Notes under the pieces: model-generated
Databases searched by the model: none
The model's input: the letters and a program-made list of their open reading frames with translations, nothing else
Told to the model about the DNA's origin: nothing
Translations under genes and position numbers: made by a program
Source of the DNA: Cladorhizidae sp. MBARI D1340-BT2
Taxonomy: Eukaryota > Porifera > Demospongiae > Poecilosclerida > Cladorhizidae
Length of the DNA: 64,000 nucleotides
NCBI GenBank assembly: GCA_028752905.1
Contig: JAQNBH010000012.1
Coordinates: 22,725,112 to 22,789,111 of the forward strand
Reading direction: 5' to 3'
Shown: one piece after another, positions 14,701 to 24,359 of the stretch
Numbering within the stretch: position 1 is the stretch's first letter
Layout of the letters: every line of letters starts with the position of its first letter

Positions 14701-17700
14701 ATCTGTAGAAGCATTCTTTGAACATCCAGTCAGTACTGGGTGCTCGCATTGCTGGAATTAGTCATTCTGGTCTGGAAGACATCACTGCAGTCATGGATAT
14801 GTTGCCCCCTCTTAGTTCCACTTGTTTTTTAAAAATATACTAGGTCAATAGGGAGTGACGCAAATGCAGTAACAGAGTATTATGTTGGATGCCGCTCATA
14901 GGTTACATGATTTTTATAGGGTTAGGCATGAAGACATCATTGATGTTAGTATTACTGTTGACGGCACATGGCTTAGACAGGGCCACAAATCAAATTATGG
15001 CTTGGTTGCGGTGATGTCTTGGGACACTGGAGAGGTTTTAGATTATTATCTTATGTCTAATTTCAAGCTTGTGCGCGAAGACCTGAAGATGAAACAGAAG
15101 CAAGTTACACAGAATGGTTTGAGGGTCACAAGGTAAATTGTGAAGCCAATTTTGAAGGCTCTTCGGTTTCTATGGAAGTTGTAGGAACACAAAAACTTTT
15201 TAAGCGTTCAGTGGAGAGACTGAAGCTTAGGTACACACACATTAATTAGTGATGGGTATACAAATGCACATAAACGGGAGTGCAACAAGTGTCGGGCTTG
15301 CCATCGAGAGGCAGCAGAGTTTCAATGGAGGGCGGAGCATTGTATGGTCCTGGCAAGGGGGACCTGTAACATTTTTATTTTGTTTGTGTCTTGCTTTCTA
15401 TTGTCAAACAGAGATTTCAAACAAAGATTACTGGAAGATACTTTTGTTTATGTGTATTTTTGTCAAGCTTAGAAATTACTGGAGGATGACTTTTGTTTGT
15501 GTTCTATTGTTTTTCAGGGATTACTGGAGGGTGTCGGAAGACATGTGTGGAGGGCGACGATGGATGGACCTGGGCATGGGAGCCCTGCAAATGATGACGT
15601 GTTTATGTTTGCTAATTCAATATTAGCAAAGCAACGTAACAAGTCTGATGCGTCTTTAATTTATGTGTATGTATATATATATAATTATTGTTGGTTTTGA
15701 AGTTGTAGTTAGGATGTAGGATACTGCTGTTGTTGAAAAAATAAAGGACTGTGAAAGTCAATTGGTTGCTTTCAACATTTTGTTTGTACACACACAATTC
15801 TAGTAATGAGGGGATGTATTCTAGTGAAGCAGGGGCAGCTGGGATGTGATTACAAACTGCTTGGACTTCAAGGCTCAATATCTCTGAAGTGATTTTTGAA
15901 AAACCGTTCAAATGATAACTTGAATATTTTTTATCCATTCATTAAAAAAATTATTTCATTTGAAAGCAAATTTTATATTCTACAACTTGCGCGAGAGTTT
16001 TTGTTTGATAGGATTACTAAAAAATACCTATAGATGGAAATTTAACGTGATGTCATAAATCTATGTTCAGAAAATGCAACAAAAAAACTTTTTTTCGAAA
16101 TTTCAAGACGCGCAGTTTGTAGTGCTCATTATGATTGACTAATAGACCGAATAAGAGCCTCGCAAAGGTCGTTACTGCAACGTGGTTTACTTAACGGCTT
16201 ACGGTCCGCACTGGAAGAGCCTATAATGAGCCAGGAAAAAATTATGGCGAAACTAAATGACAAGAGAGACTTACCATTAGAAAGCACAGACTGCAAGCTA
16301 TAATTTGATATATAAATTGGGAAACTAGAGTGAATGCGAGCAAAGATATGGTACTTTATATGAGACTACGCGATACGCAGCCTTCTTTCCCCCTTAACCG
16401 AATGATAGACAGTCAGACTGAGGTCACTTTAAGTTTCAACAAAACACACAGACAGTCCTTTAATAATGGATACATGTTCAACAACCAGCTTTCAAGGCAC
16501 TCATTAAAGAGCAGGCAATAATGAACTCTAGACACTCACACAGCTCGTCAAGACCGGAGGCACAGTAAACTAAGTATGGTGTTCTACATTGGCTGTTGAC
16601 GACTTACTTCTCCCAGGGCTTCATAATGGGCCTGGTTGTAGCGACGACATCCTTTTTTCACTTCAAACACGAATGCTTCATTTGTCTTTGTGTGGCGAAG
16701 TCTTCCTTCTGTATGATGTGTTGTGCTCCATATTAAAACTAACTGCACACTCATTTCCAGTAATTCACTCTCTCTCACACACTCATACATTTCAGATCTA
16801 CTCACTCACCGTCGTCAAACTTGTACTGGAAACCTTCCAGTGTATTAGGAAAGTCAAACGGTTCTTGTGAGTAGTCGGATTCCTCTGAAGTATCTTCAGA
16901 AGTATCTTCGGAAGAATCTTCATTTTCACTCATTTCCATGTCCTTCGATATGTGATCTTCTCCAGTGGGTGTCTCCAATACCCTTTCGATGGATGTTGCC
17001 AACACCCCTACGGGTGATGTTCCTGATACCCCTTCAGGGGGTACAATCACTGTTTCCTTGGGCTGTATCTTGTCCTCATCAGTGTCCCCAACTTTGTCTT
17101 TAATGCTCAGTTCTTCCTTGTGTTTTGGACTGTCAACAAAGTGTACTTTTGAAATCCCCCACTCATCTTCACTGTCTGGAGGCACACCTTCAGATGAATG
17201 GACTTCGCCTCCTTGGTCTTCCCTCACTGATGTGGCTGCAGGCTGGGACACTGTAGAACAATTTGTACGGGCAGGTGGATGTCTCGTTTAGAAAAAATTA
17301 TGATAAATTTAACATTTACAATAACCTTCTCAATAATCAACTCGAAATTGTATATCCTCTCGGCGTTTCTACTAGATTAGCCTTCATTCCTGATGAAGGC
17401 TAGAGCATCTAGTCGAAACGTCGAGAGGATACAATTTTTAGTTGATTATTGAGAAGGTTATTGTAATGTTATTATGTCAACTGAGAGTTCAATGAAATTT
17501 TAGGGAATATTTGTGAGGAATCGAACATTTGTGGTTTTCAAGGTTAGCTTGAATGCAGGTGTAGTCAAGAGCAGGTGGCTTCCATTACACGCCACATGAT
17601 TCCACAAATTCTTTTTCCCAGTAAATTGTTCCGAGGCAAAAGGAAGGGTTATGGCTAAAATGACCCTTTTGACAGAAAATAAAGACGGCCTTAACAGGTC

Positions 17701-20700
17701 ATTAGTGATGGAATGTAAGTGCCTAATGTGAACTTCACTATTTTAATCGTGATTTTTTTTTATGTCAAGAATTGGGCACTTGATTCTAAAAGCAAGAACG
17801 AATGACAGCCCGAGGCGACTGTTATATTCAACACTGATTCTCTAGTGTGGGTGTTAGTGTAGACCATCAACACTGATTCTCTAGTGTGGGTGCTAGTGTA
17901 GACCATCAACACTGATTCTCTAGTGTGGGTGCTAGTGTAGACATCAACACTGATTCTCTAGTGTGGGTGCTAGTGTAGATATCAACACTGATTCTCTAGT
18001 GTGGGTGCTAGTGTAGACATCAACACTGATTCTCTAGTGTGGGTGCTAGTGTAGATATCAACACTGATTCTCTAGTGTGGGTGCTAGTGTAGACATCAAC
18101 ACTGATTCTCTAGTGTGGGTGCTAGTGTAGACATCAACACTGATTCTCTAGTGTGGGTGCTAGTGTAGATATCAACACTGATTCTCTAGTGTGGGTGCTA
18201 GTGTAGACATCAACACTGATTCTCTAGTGTGGGTGTTAGTGTAGACATCAACACTGATTCTCTAGTGTGGGTGCTAGTGTAGATATCAACACTGATTCTC
18301 TAGTGTGGGTGCTAGTGTAGACCATCAACACTGATTCTCTAGTGTGGGTGCTAGTGTAGACCATCAACACTGATTCTCTAGTGTGGGTGCTAGTGTAGAC
18401 CATCAACACTGATTCTCTAGTGTGGGTGCTAGTGTAGATATCAACACTGATTCTCTAGTGTGGGTGCTAGTGTAGACATCAACACTGATTCTCTAGTGTG
18501 GGTGCTAGTGTAGACCATCAACACTGATTCTCTAGTGTGGGTGCTAGTGTAGACCATCAACACTGATTCTCTAGTGTGGGTGCTAGTGTAGACCATCAAC
18601 ACTGATTCTCTAGTGTGGGTGTTAGTGTAGACATCAACACTGATTCTCTAGTGTGGGTGCTAGTGTAGACATCAACACTGATTCTCTAGTGTGGGTGCTA
18701 GTGTAGACCATCAACACTGATTCTCTAGTGTGGGTGCTAGTGTAGACATCAACACTGATTCTCTAGTGTGGGTGCTAGTGTAGATATCAACCTGGGTATA
18801 TGGCCATGGCATATATATATATATATATACACCTTTACCACTAGCACTAGTTAAATAGGGGTTAAGGTCAAAGGGTTAACCCTAGTTAAATAGGTTTTTC
18901 CATGAGCAAGTTGATCAGATTTAGGGCAGTTAGGCTTACCTCCATCTTCCTTGGGTTCTGTGTCCATCTCACAGTTATTTTCCTGTATGCAATGCCCAGC
19001 ATTGGATTATATGAAGTCATAGCATAAAGGCACTAGTTATACTTGCAATATGATATACTTTCCTCTTATATCCCCCCCCCCCTCCCCCCCTCCCCTGGGC
19101 AGTATACATAGTAGTATGCACAGTATACATAGTAGTATGCACAGTATACATAGTAGTATGCACAGTATACATAGTAGTATGCACAGTATACATAGTAGTA
19201 TGCACAGTATACATAGTAGTATGCACAGTATACATAGTAGTATGCTCAGTATACATAGTAGTATGCACTCAGTATGCATAGTAGTATGCACAGTATACAT
19301 AGTAGTATGCACAGTATACATAGTAGTATGCACAGTATACATAGTAGTATGCACAGTATACATAGTAGTATGCACAGTATGCATAGTAGTATGCACAGTA
19401 TACATAGTAGTATGCACAGTATACATAGTAGTATGCACAGTATACATAGTAGTATGCACAGTATATATAGTAGTATGCACAGTATACATAGTAGTATGCA
19501 CAGTATACATAGTAGTATGCACAGTATACATAGTAGTATGCACAGTATACATAGTAGTATGCACAGTATGCATAGTAGTATGCACAGTATACATAGTAGT
19601 ATGCACAGTATACATAGTAGTATGCACAGTATACATAGTAGTATGCACAGTATACATAGTAGTATGCACAGTATACATAGTAGTATGCACACAGTATACA
19701 TAGTAGTATGCACAGTATACATAGTAGTATGCACAGTATGCATAGTAGTATGCACAGTATACATAGTAGTATGCACAGTATACATAGTAGTATGCACAGT
19801 ATACATAGTAGTATGCACAGTATACATAGTAGTATGCACTGTATACATAGTAGTATGCTCAGTATACATAGTAGTATGCACAGTATACATAGTAGTATGC
19901 ACAGTATATATAGTAGTATGCACAGTATACATAGTAGTATGCACAGTATACATAGTAGTATGCACACAGTATACATAGTAGTATGCACAGTATGCATAGT
20001 AGTATGCACAGTATACATAGTAGTATGCACAGTATACATAGTAGTATGCACAGTATACATAGTAGTATGCACAGTATACATAGTAGTATGCACAGTATAC
20101 ATAGTAGTATGCACACAGTATACATAGTAGTATGCACAGTATACATAGTAGTATGCACAGTATACATAGTAGTATGCTCAGTATACATAGTAGTATGCAC
20201 AGTATACATAGTAGTATGCACAGTATACATAGTAGTATGCACAGTATACATAGTAGTATGCACACAGTATACATAGTAGTATGCTCAGTATACATAGTAG
20301 TATGCACAGTATACATAGTAGTATGCTCAGTATACATAGTAGTATGCACAGTATACATAGTAGTATGCACAGTATACATAGTAGTATGCTCAGTATACAT
20401 AGTAGTATGCACACAGTATACATAGTAGTATGCACAGTATACATAGTAGTATGCACAGTATACATAGTAGTATGCACAGTATACATAGTAGTATGCACAG
20501 TATACATAGTAGTATGCACAGTATACATAGTAGTATGCACAGTATACATAGTAGTATGCACACAGTATGCATAGTAGTATGCTCAGTATACATAGTAGTA
20601 TGCACAGTATACATAGTAGTATGCACAGTATACATAGTAGTATGCACAGTATACATAGTAGTATGCACAGTATGCATAGTAGTATGCACAGTATACATAG

Positions 20701-23666
20701 TAGTATGCACACAGTATACATAGTAGTATGCACAGTATGCATAGTAGTATGCTCAGTATACATAGTAGTATGCACACAGTATACATAGTAGTATGCACAG
20801 TATACATAGTAGTATGCACACAGTATACATAGTAGTATGCTCAGTATACATAGTAGTATGCACAGTATACATAGTAGTATGCACAGTATGCATAGTAGTA
20901 TGCTCAGTATACATAGTAGTATGCACACAGTATACATAGTAGTATGCACAGTATACATAGTAGTATGCACACAGTATACATAGTAGTATGCTCAGTATAC
21001 ATAGTAGTATGCACAGTATACATAGTAGTATGCACAGTATGCATAGTAGTATGCACAGTATACATAGTAGTATGCACAGTATGCATAGTAGTATGCACAC
21101 AGTATACATAGTAGTATGCACAGTATACATAGTAGTATGCACAGTATACATAGTAGTATGCACAGTATACATAGTAGTATGCACACAGTATGCATAGTAG
21201 TATGCTCAGTATACATAGTAGTATGCACAGTATACATAGTAGTATGCACACAGTATACATAGTAGTATGCTCAGTATACATAGTAGTATGCACAGTATAC
21301 ATAGTAGTATGCACACAGTATGCATAGTAGTATGCTCAGTATACATAGTAGTATGCACACAGTATACATAGTAGTATGCACAGTATACATAGTAGTATGC
21401 ACACAGTATACATAGTAGTATGCTCAGTATACATAGTAGTATGCACAGTATACATAGTAGTATGCACAGTATACATAGTAGTATGCACAGTATACATAGT
21501 AGTATGCACAGTATACATAGTAGTATGCTCAGTATACATAGTAGTATGCACAGTATGCATAGTAGTATGCACAGTATACATAGTAGTATGCACAGTATAC
21601 ATAGTAGTATGCACAGTATACATAGTAGTATGCACAGTATACATAGTAGTATGCACAGTATACATAGTAGTATGCACACAGTATACATAGTAGTATGCTC
21701 AGTATACATAGTAGTATGCACAGTATACATAGTAGTATGCACAGTATACATAGTAGTATGCACAGTATACATAGTAGTATGCACAGTATACATAGTAGTA
21801 TGCACAGTATACATAGTAGTATGCACAGTATACATAGTAGTATGCACAGTATGCATAGTAGTATGCACAGTATACATAGTAGTATGCACTAGTATACATA
21901 GTAGTATGCACAGTATGCATAGTAGTATGCACAGTATACATAGTAGTATGCACAGTATACATAGTAGTATGCACAGTATGCATAGTAGTATGCACAGTAT
22001 GCATAGTAGTATGCACTCAGTATGCATAGTAGTATGCACAGTATACATAGTAGTATGCTCAGTATACATAGTAGTATGCACAGTATACATAGTAGTATGC
22101 ACAGTATGCATAGTAGTATGCACTCAGTATGCATAGTAGTATGCACAGTATACATAGTAGTATGCACAGTATACATAGTAGTATGCACAGTATACATAGT
22201 AGTATGCACAGTATACATAGTAGTATGCACTAGTATACATAGTAGTATGCACAGTATGCATAGTAGTATGCACAGTATACATAGTAGTATGCACAGTATG
22301 CATAGTAGTATGCACTCAGTATGCATAGTAGTATGCACAGTATACATAGTAGTATGCACAGTATACATAGTAGTATGCACAGTATACATAGTAGTATGCA
22401 CAGTATACATAGTAGTATGCACTAGTATACATAGTAGTATGCACAGTATGCATAGTAGTATGCACAGTATACATAGTAGTATGCACAGTATGCATAGTAG
22501 TATGCACTCAGTATGCATAGTAGTATGCACAGTATACATAGTAGTATGCACAGTATGCATAGTAGTATGCACTCAGTATGCATAGTAGTATGCACAGTAT
22601 ACATAGTAGTATGCACAGTATACATAGTAGTATGCACAGTATACATAGTAGTATGCACAGTATACATAGTAGTATGCACAGTATACATAGTAGTATGCAC
22701 AGTATACATAGTAGTATGCACAGTATACATAGTAGTATGCTCAGTATACATAGTAGTATGCACAGTATACATAGTAGTATGCACAGTATACATAGTAGTA
22801 TGCACAGTATACATAGTAGTATGCACAGTATACATAGTAGTATGCACAGTATACATAGTAGTATGCACAGTATACATAGTAGTATGCACAGTATACATAG
22901 TAGTATGCACAGTATACATAGTAGTATGCACAGTATGCATAGTAGTATGCACAGTATACATAGTAGTATGCACAGTATACATAGTAGTATGCACAGTATA
23001 CATAGTAGTATGCACAGTATACATAGTAGTATGCACAGTATACATAGTAGTATGCACAGTATACATAGTAGTATGCACAGTATACATAGTAGTATGCTCA
23101 GTATACATAGTAGTATGCACACAGTATATGTATTAGTATGCACAAGACATGGTTAAAGCAGTTGTAGAACAGGTGTGTGCTATAATTAGATTCACAAAGA
23201 AAAAATCAGAGGCCCAATGTGAACTATTGTAGTGGATGCATAAAGTTTGCTAGTTAGCCTATCATTTTGAGATAGGCTACAAATGGCAAATGGGGCATGT
23301 TGATGGGAGGAGTACATCTTTCTGTTGGTATAGAGATGGATGCTCACAGCAAGTAATAAATTTTGCTGCCAAGTCGCTCTTGCACAAACACAAACCTACA
23401 CTTGAGCAAGGTAAAGGGTCAGCTCAGCACCCTTGGCTTGCCTCCTCTGCTGTGCGACGCCTGAAAGTGATTACGCTAAGACCGTTATAGTATAAGACTC
23501 CATCGTTAGATTTCTGACCCCCACACGAAAAATAAGTAAAAACGAATACATTGATCACACTTACTAAGCAGTAACCACTATCTTCTCTGAGCCACCCTGA
23601 ATCTACTAAGATCATCCAACAGCAGGAGAAAAGTGCCAAGCGGAGAATCTGGGGTAATTCCCTCAT
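2727..23666 (-). CDS. ARB2A: ARB2A (FAM172A) homologue, Arb2-domain protein, 3' end outside window
   Basis: Exons in transcript order: 23565-23666, 18940-18982, 16810-17250, 16608-16708, 12687-12752, 11120-11247, 10477-10540, 9729-9783, then a gap, 4798-4917 and 2727-2843. Phases agree across the first eight exons and across the last two. The exon at 9783 ends in phase 1 while the one at 4917 starts in phase 0, so at least one exon between them is missing from my model. Conserved blocks include [58 protein letters not shown] and MAFTDSTHT, in the same order as vertebrate FAM172A. The fold is alpha/beta-hydrolase-like, with HGSG and an AHSFGG nucleophile elbow. The family is linked to co-transcriptional regulation and alternative splicing and is named after a fission yeast Argonaute-binding protein. 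The last exon(s) should lie left of position 1. A plus-strand RRM gene sits inside the 9728-4918 interval. Confidence 0.88.
3094..3606. repeat. 18-bp minisatellite, ~28 copies
   Basis: The unit is agcatgtgatgagagtgg with G/T and A/G variants. It corresponds to the gagcatgctggtgagagtg segment present once in the related element at 52704. Open frames on both strands follow from the multiple-of-three period. Confidence 0.95.
3722..3780. repeat. 9-bp repeat, ~6 copies
   Basis: Alternating gtcatcaag and gtcagcaag units derive from the single caaggtcagac segment of the element family. Confidence 0.85.
3851..4797. other. ARB2A intron, no feature recognised
   Basis: The sequence between the exons at 2727-2843 and 4798-4917 beyond the dispersed element shows short open frames only and no conserved motif. 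Confidence 0.5.
4798..4917 (-). CDS. ARB2A: ARB2A exon with AHSFGG nucleophile elbow
   Basis: Forty codons in phase 0, beginning [16 protein letters not shown] and ending GGAVAVDL. The AHSFGG motif corresponds to the AHSYGG of vertebrate FAM172A and to the nucleophile elbow of alpha/beta hydrolases. A tcatgcag acceptor and gtaaga donor flank it. The next exon (2727-2843) follows in phase 0 and carries MAFTDSTHT and a tryptophan-containing helix. Both exons lie downstream of the antisense RRM gene, which makes that gene nested. Confidence 0.88.
4918..5998. other. ARB2A intron and upstream region of the RRM gene
   Basis: No exon was found here although one missing ARB2A exon is expected between 4918 and 9728. 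A pyrimidine-rich tract on the minus strand at about 5762-5800 ends in an AG but leads into no open phase-1 exon. The last 120 bp before 5999 would contain the RRM gene promoter; no TATA box is evident. Confidence 0.45.
5999..9216 (+). CDS. RS-rich protein with one RRM (hnRNP C/RALY/NCOA5-like)
   Basis: Exons 5999-6836, 7498-7533 and 8807-9216 join in matching phases to a 427-residue protein. Residues 1-165 are acidic and low complexity. Residues 166-205 are an Arg/Ser-Asp tract ([18 protein letters not shown]). An RRM follows at about residues 213-290, with RNP2-like VFVGHL and RNP1-like NGYGFVQF. The tiny 36-bp exon 2 finishes the RRM ([11 protein letters not shown]). The C-terminus has [13 protein letters not shown] repeats and a Gly/Tyr-rich tail ending GGGRM. 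The RRM most resembles the short-loop RRMs of hnRNP C, RALY and NCOA5-type proteins. I cannot assign a one-to-one orthologue. A nuclear pre-mRNA-binding role is inferred. ATG 5999 was chosen as the first ATG after the in-frame upstream region. The gene lies antisense within an ARB2A intron. Confidence 0.85.
6837..8806 (+). other. Introns 1 and 2 of the RRM gene
   Basis: Intron 1 is 6837-7497 (gtaagt to ttccag) and intron 2 is 7534-8806 (gtgagt to tgtag). Intron 1 holds a ~61-bp direct duplication at about 7193-7312 and a G-run at 7139. Intron 2 holds a minus-strand open frame described separately and otherwise nothing I recognise. Confidence 0.7.
8122..8346 (-). other. Coding-like minus-strand open stretch, unidentified
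   Basis: Read on the minus strand from about 8346, an open frame of about 74 codons contains [19 protein letters not shown] and [14 protein letters not shown] before a stop at about 8122. It has no obvious ATG and its composition looks protein-like. It lies in RRM intron 2 and opposite it, in the ARB2A intron, but does not match the ARB2A section that is missing. A transposon relic or an unplaced exon are both possible. Confidence 0.3.
9476..9690. repeat. ~50-bp tandem repeat, ~4 copies
   Basis: The unit includes ctgttactgctatgggtact followed by cccctgctataagctatgg. It lies between the RRM gene end and the ARB2A exon at 9729-9783. Confidence 0.85.
9784..10476. other. ARB2A intron, nothing recognised
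   Basis: Only short open frames, homopolymer C-runs near 10310 and AT-rich DNA. Confidence 0.55.
10735..10862. repeat. ~40-bp direct repeat, 3 copies
   Basis: Three imperfect copies start gtgcaacaagag, contain gatgaga or gatgaca, and end aagggttcc-like. The repeat is in the ARB2A intron between the exons at 11120 and 10540. Confidence 0.7.
11120..11247 (-). CDS. ARB2A: ARB2A exon with HGSG oxyanion-region motif
   Basis: This is the best conserved exon of the gene: [16 protein letters not shown] followed by [22 protein letters not shown] after a hydrophobic beta strand is the usual oxyanion-hole position of alpha/beta hydrolases. It starts in phase 0 after the YLP end of the exon at 12687. 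It ends in phase 2 at a weak gttatt donor, and the codon completes as Ser in the exon at 10540, where vertebrates have Arg. Confidence 0.9.
11248..12686. other. ARB2A intron with a short tandem repeat
   Basis: At 11890-12012 there are three degenerate copies of a segment containing gcagctccaggtcagactac. A C-run lies at 12617-12640. No other feature is recognised. Confidence 0.5.
13064..13600. repeat. ~70-bp minisatellite, ~8 copies
   Basis: The unit contains gagatgggctattgcaaggg and tctagaatactagaagtg. Some copies are shortened. The array runs directly into copy 2 of the dispersed element, and its gagatgggcta motif matches the 5' flank of copy 3 at 23268. Confidence 0.9.
13595..13745 (+). 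repeat. Dispersed element copy 2
   Basis: It aligns by eye with 52700-52830: acatgctggcgaaagtgg, gcagctttctgttggtac, gcttatggtggtcaagcagc, ending caggaaacc. Confidence 0.75.
14133..15345 (+). pseudogene. Decayed Mutator-like transposase
   Basis: A start [18 protein letters not shown] at 14134 is followed by broken frames. Recognisable pieces are [20 protein letters not shown] (about 14730), [20 protein letters not shown] and [15 protein letters not shown] (14950-15060), [17 protein letters not shown] (about 15140) and a final DG-like block near 15250. These match in order the domain of animal Mutator-like transposases, where the GTW and FEGSS blocks are typical. Stops and frameshifts interrupt it several times. 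It sits inside the ARB2A intron between the exons at 16608 and 12752. Confidence 0.65.
15346..16607. other. ARB2A intron, nothing firmly recognised
   Basis: Possibly further sequence of the Mutator-like element up to about 15700. The rest is AT-rich and without supported features. Confidence 0.4.
16810..17250 (-). CDS. ARB2A: ARB2A exon 3: acidic low-complexity insert leading into the Arb2 domain
   Basis: This exon codes for about 147 residues rich in Asp, Glu, Ser and Thr, including a [18 protein letters not shown] run, followed by the conserved [12 protein letters not shown] that opens the Arb2 domain. It is entered in phase 1 from the exon at 18940 through acceptor ctacag, and leaves in phase 1 at a gtgagt donor. 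In vertebrate FAM172A the equivalent NTLEDL motif lies close to the N-terminus, so most of this exon looks like a lineage-specific acidic insertion. An intrinsically disordered linker is the likely state. Confidence 0.8.
17317..17468. repeat. Palindromic repeat family, copy 1
   Basis: Two arms of about 68 bp (left starts ataaccttctcaataatcaa, right ends with its complement) flank a short centre. The right arm contains CTGATGA (17390-17396), a short hairpin, and GAAAC (17415-17419). Other copies are at 43868-44520, 51533-51682 and 56548-56640. Confidence 0.85.
17825..18792. repeat. 38/39-bp minisatellite, ~25 copies
   Basis: The unit is atcaacactgattctctagt followed by gtgggtgctagtgtagac, with three end variants (gaca, gacca, gata). 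It lies in the ARB2A intron between the exons at 18940 and 17250. Confidence 0.95.
18940..18982 (-). CDS. ARB2A: ARB2A small exon 2
   Basis: A 43-bp exon encoding [14 protein letters not shown], with acceptor catacag and donor gtaagc. It enters in phase 0 and leaves in phase 1, exactly as needed by both neighbours. It lies in the narrow gap between two large minisatellites (17825-18792 and 19099-23145). Confidence 0.7.
19099..23145. repeat. 21-bp satellite, ~190 copies with higher-order structure
   Basis: The unit is cagtatacatagtagtatgc plus a. Variants are gtatgcat for gtatacat, tgctca for tgcaca, and 2-nt or 3-nt insertions (cacaca, actcag, actag). Between about 19980 and 20723 the cacaca variant recurs every 149 bp (7 units plus 2 nt). 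Between about 22124 and 22510 a 192-bp block (9 units plus 3 nt) repeats. The unit is close to self-complementary (gtatac, tgca), so single strands could form hairpins. Long open frames on both strands arise from the period and have no flanking coding context. The array fills ARB2A intron 1. Confidence 0.97.
23265..23375 (+). repeat. Dispersed element copy 3 (degenerate)
   Basis: It shares gagataggctac, tttctgttggta, agagatgg and ttttgctgccaag with copies 1, 2 and 4. Confidence 0.55.
23565..23666 (-). CDS. ARB2A: ARB2A first coding exon with signal-peptide-like N-terminus
   Basis: The exon encodes 34 residues from ATG at 23666 to a TTA codon followed by a gtaagt donor. Residues 7-22 are a hydrophobic stretch ([15 protein letters not shown]), resembling the hydrophobic N-terminus I recall for the long FAM172A isoform. 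It ends in phase 0, matching the start of the exon at 18982. The intron after it holds the 4-kb 21-bp satellite. The start was chosen because it is the first ATG in an open frame joined to a strong donor. This exon is less certain than the conserved ones, since its sequence is not itself conserved. Confidence 0.6.
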
Positions 23667-23884
23667 TTACATAATATCCAAAATGAGCCCCGCCCTTTAT
23701 ATGCGTTCCCCCACCCATTTAGTAGTACAGAAAAAGTTAACTTAGTTTGAATCTTTGAAATGATGGTATCGCGCGCCTGCACATAACCGCCGCGATGGGG
23801 GGCTATATCGGAAAGCTAACTGTGTCCTTCAGACGTTTTCTCCCTGCAGTCCTGTCATCAAAACCTTATTGTTCGAGACATACT

Positions 23885-24055
23885 GTATGTCACTCTCTGG
23901 AGCAGTCACTTGGAATCTTAGTTGCAAGCAGTTGGGGTCGCGTTCAACAAGATCCTGAGAAAAATTCTGAGACAGGCACACACCAGGATTGTACATCAAG
24001 TTGCTGGTGTCTCCAGTGTATTTAACCGTTTAATCAAGAGGTCTGCAAAAACGCT
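23885..24055 (+). pseudogene. Possible LINE reverse-transcriptase C-terminal relic
   Basis: One frame reads FNKILRKILRQAHTRIVH and then AGVSSVFNRLIKRSAKTL. This resembles the region after the RT palm in CR1/Jockey-type LINEs, where a short basic block is followed by THTNLIH-like residues. The match is weak and the ends are undefined. Confidence 0.3.
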
Positions 24056-24359
24056 TGAGGGGTAGGGGTCTCGGTCTGTCACTTGTATCTTCTAATAAAA
24101 TTTCAGATACCAAGGCAACACTTTGATAACAAAATTATCTGCATAGTGGAAAGAAGAAAAAAGTTATGGCAATTACAAAGAGGACAAACGTTTTTTTGGT
24201 AAACAGGGATAGCCCCCCCCTTAATTAAACAGAAAGGGTCGCCTTTGAGCATAAGCACTCAATATTGTACATAGGTTAGTTGGCCACTATTTTAGCATAG
24301 GAACTCGATGTGGTACATGGATAAATAAAGCTAAGTTAATAAAGTTAATCTACATCAGG

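Noticed and set aside
17825..18792. CRISPR-like array of 38-bp repeats
   Set aside because: Units are directly adjacent with no spacers, and the host is an animal.
19017..23156. Dozens of long open frames in the 21-bp satellite
   Set aside because: All are artefacts of the tandem unit and occur on both strands with repetitive translations such as CTVYIVV and MHSIHSS.
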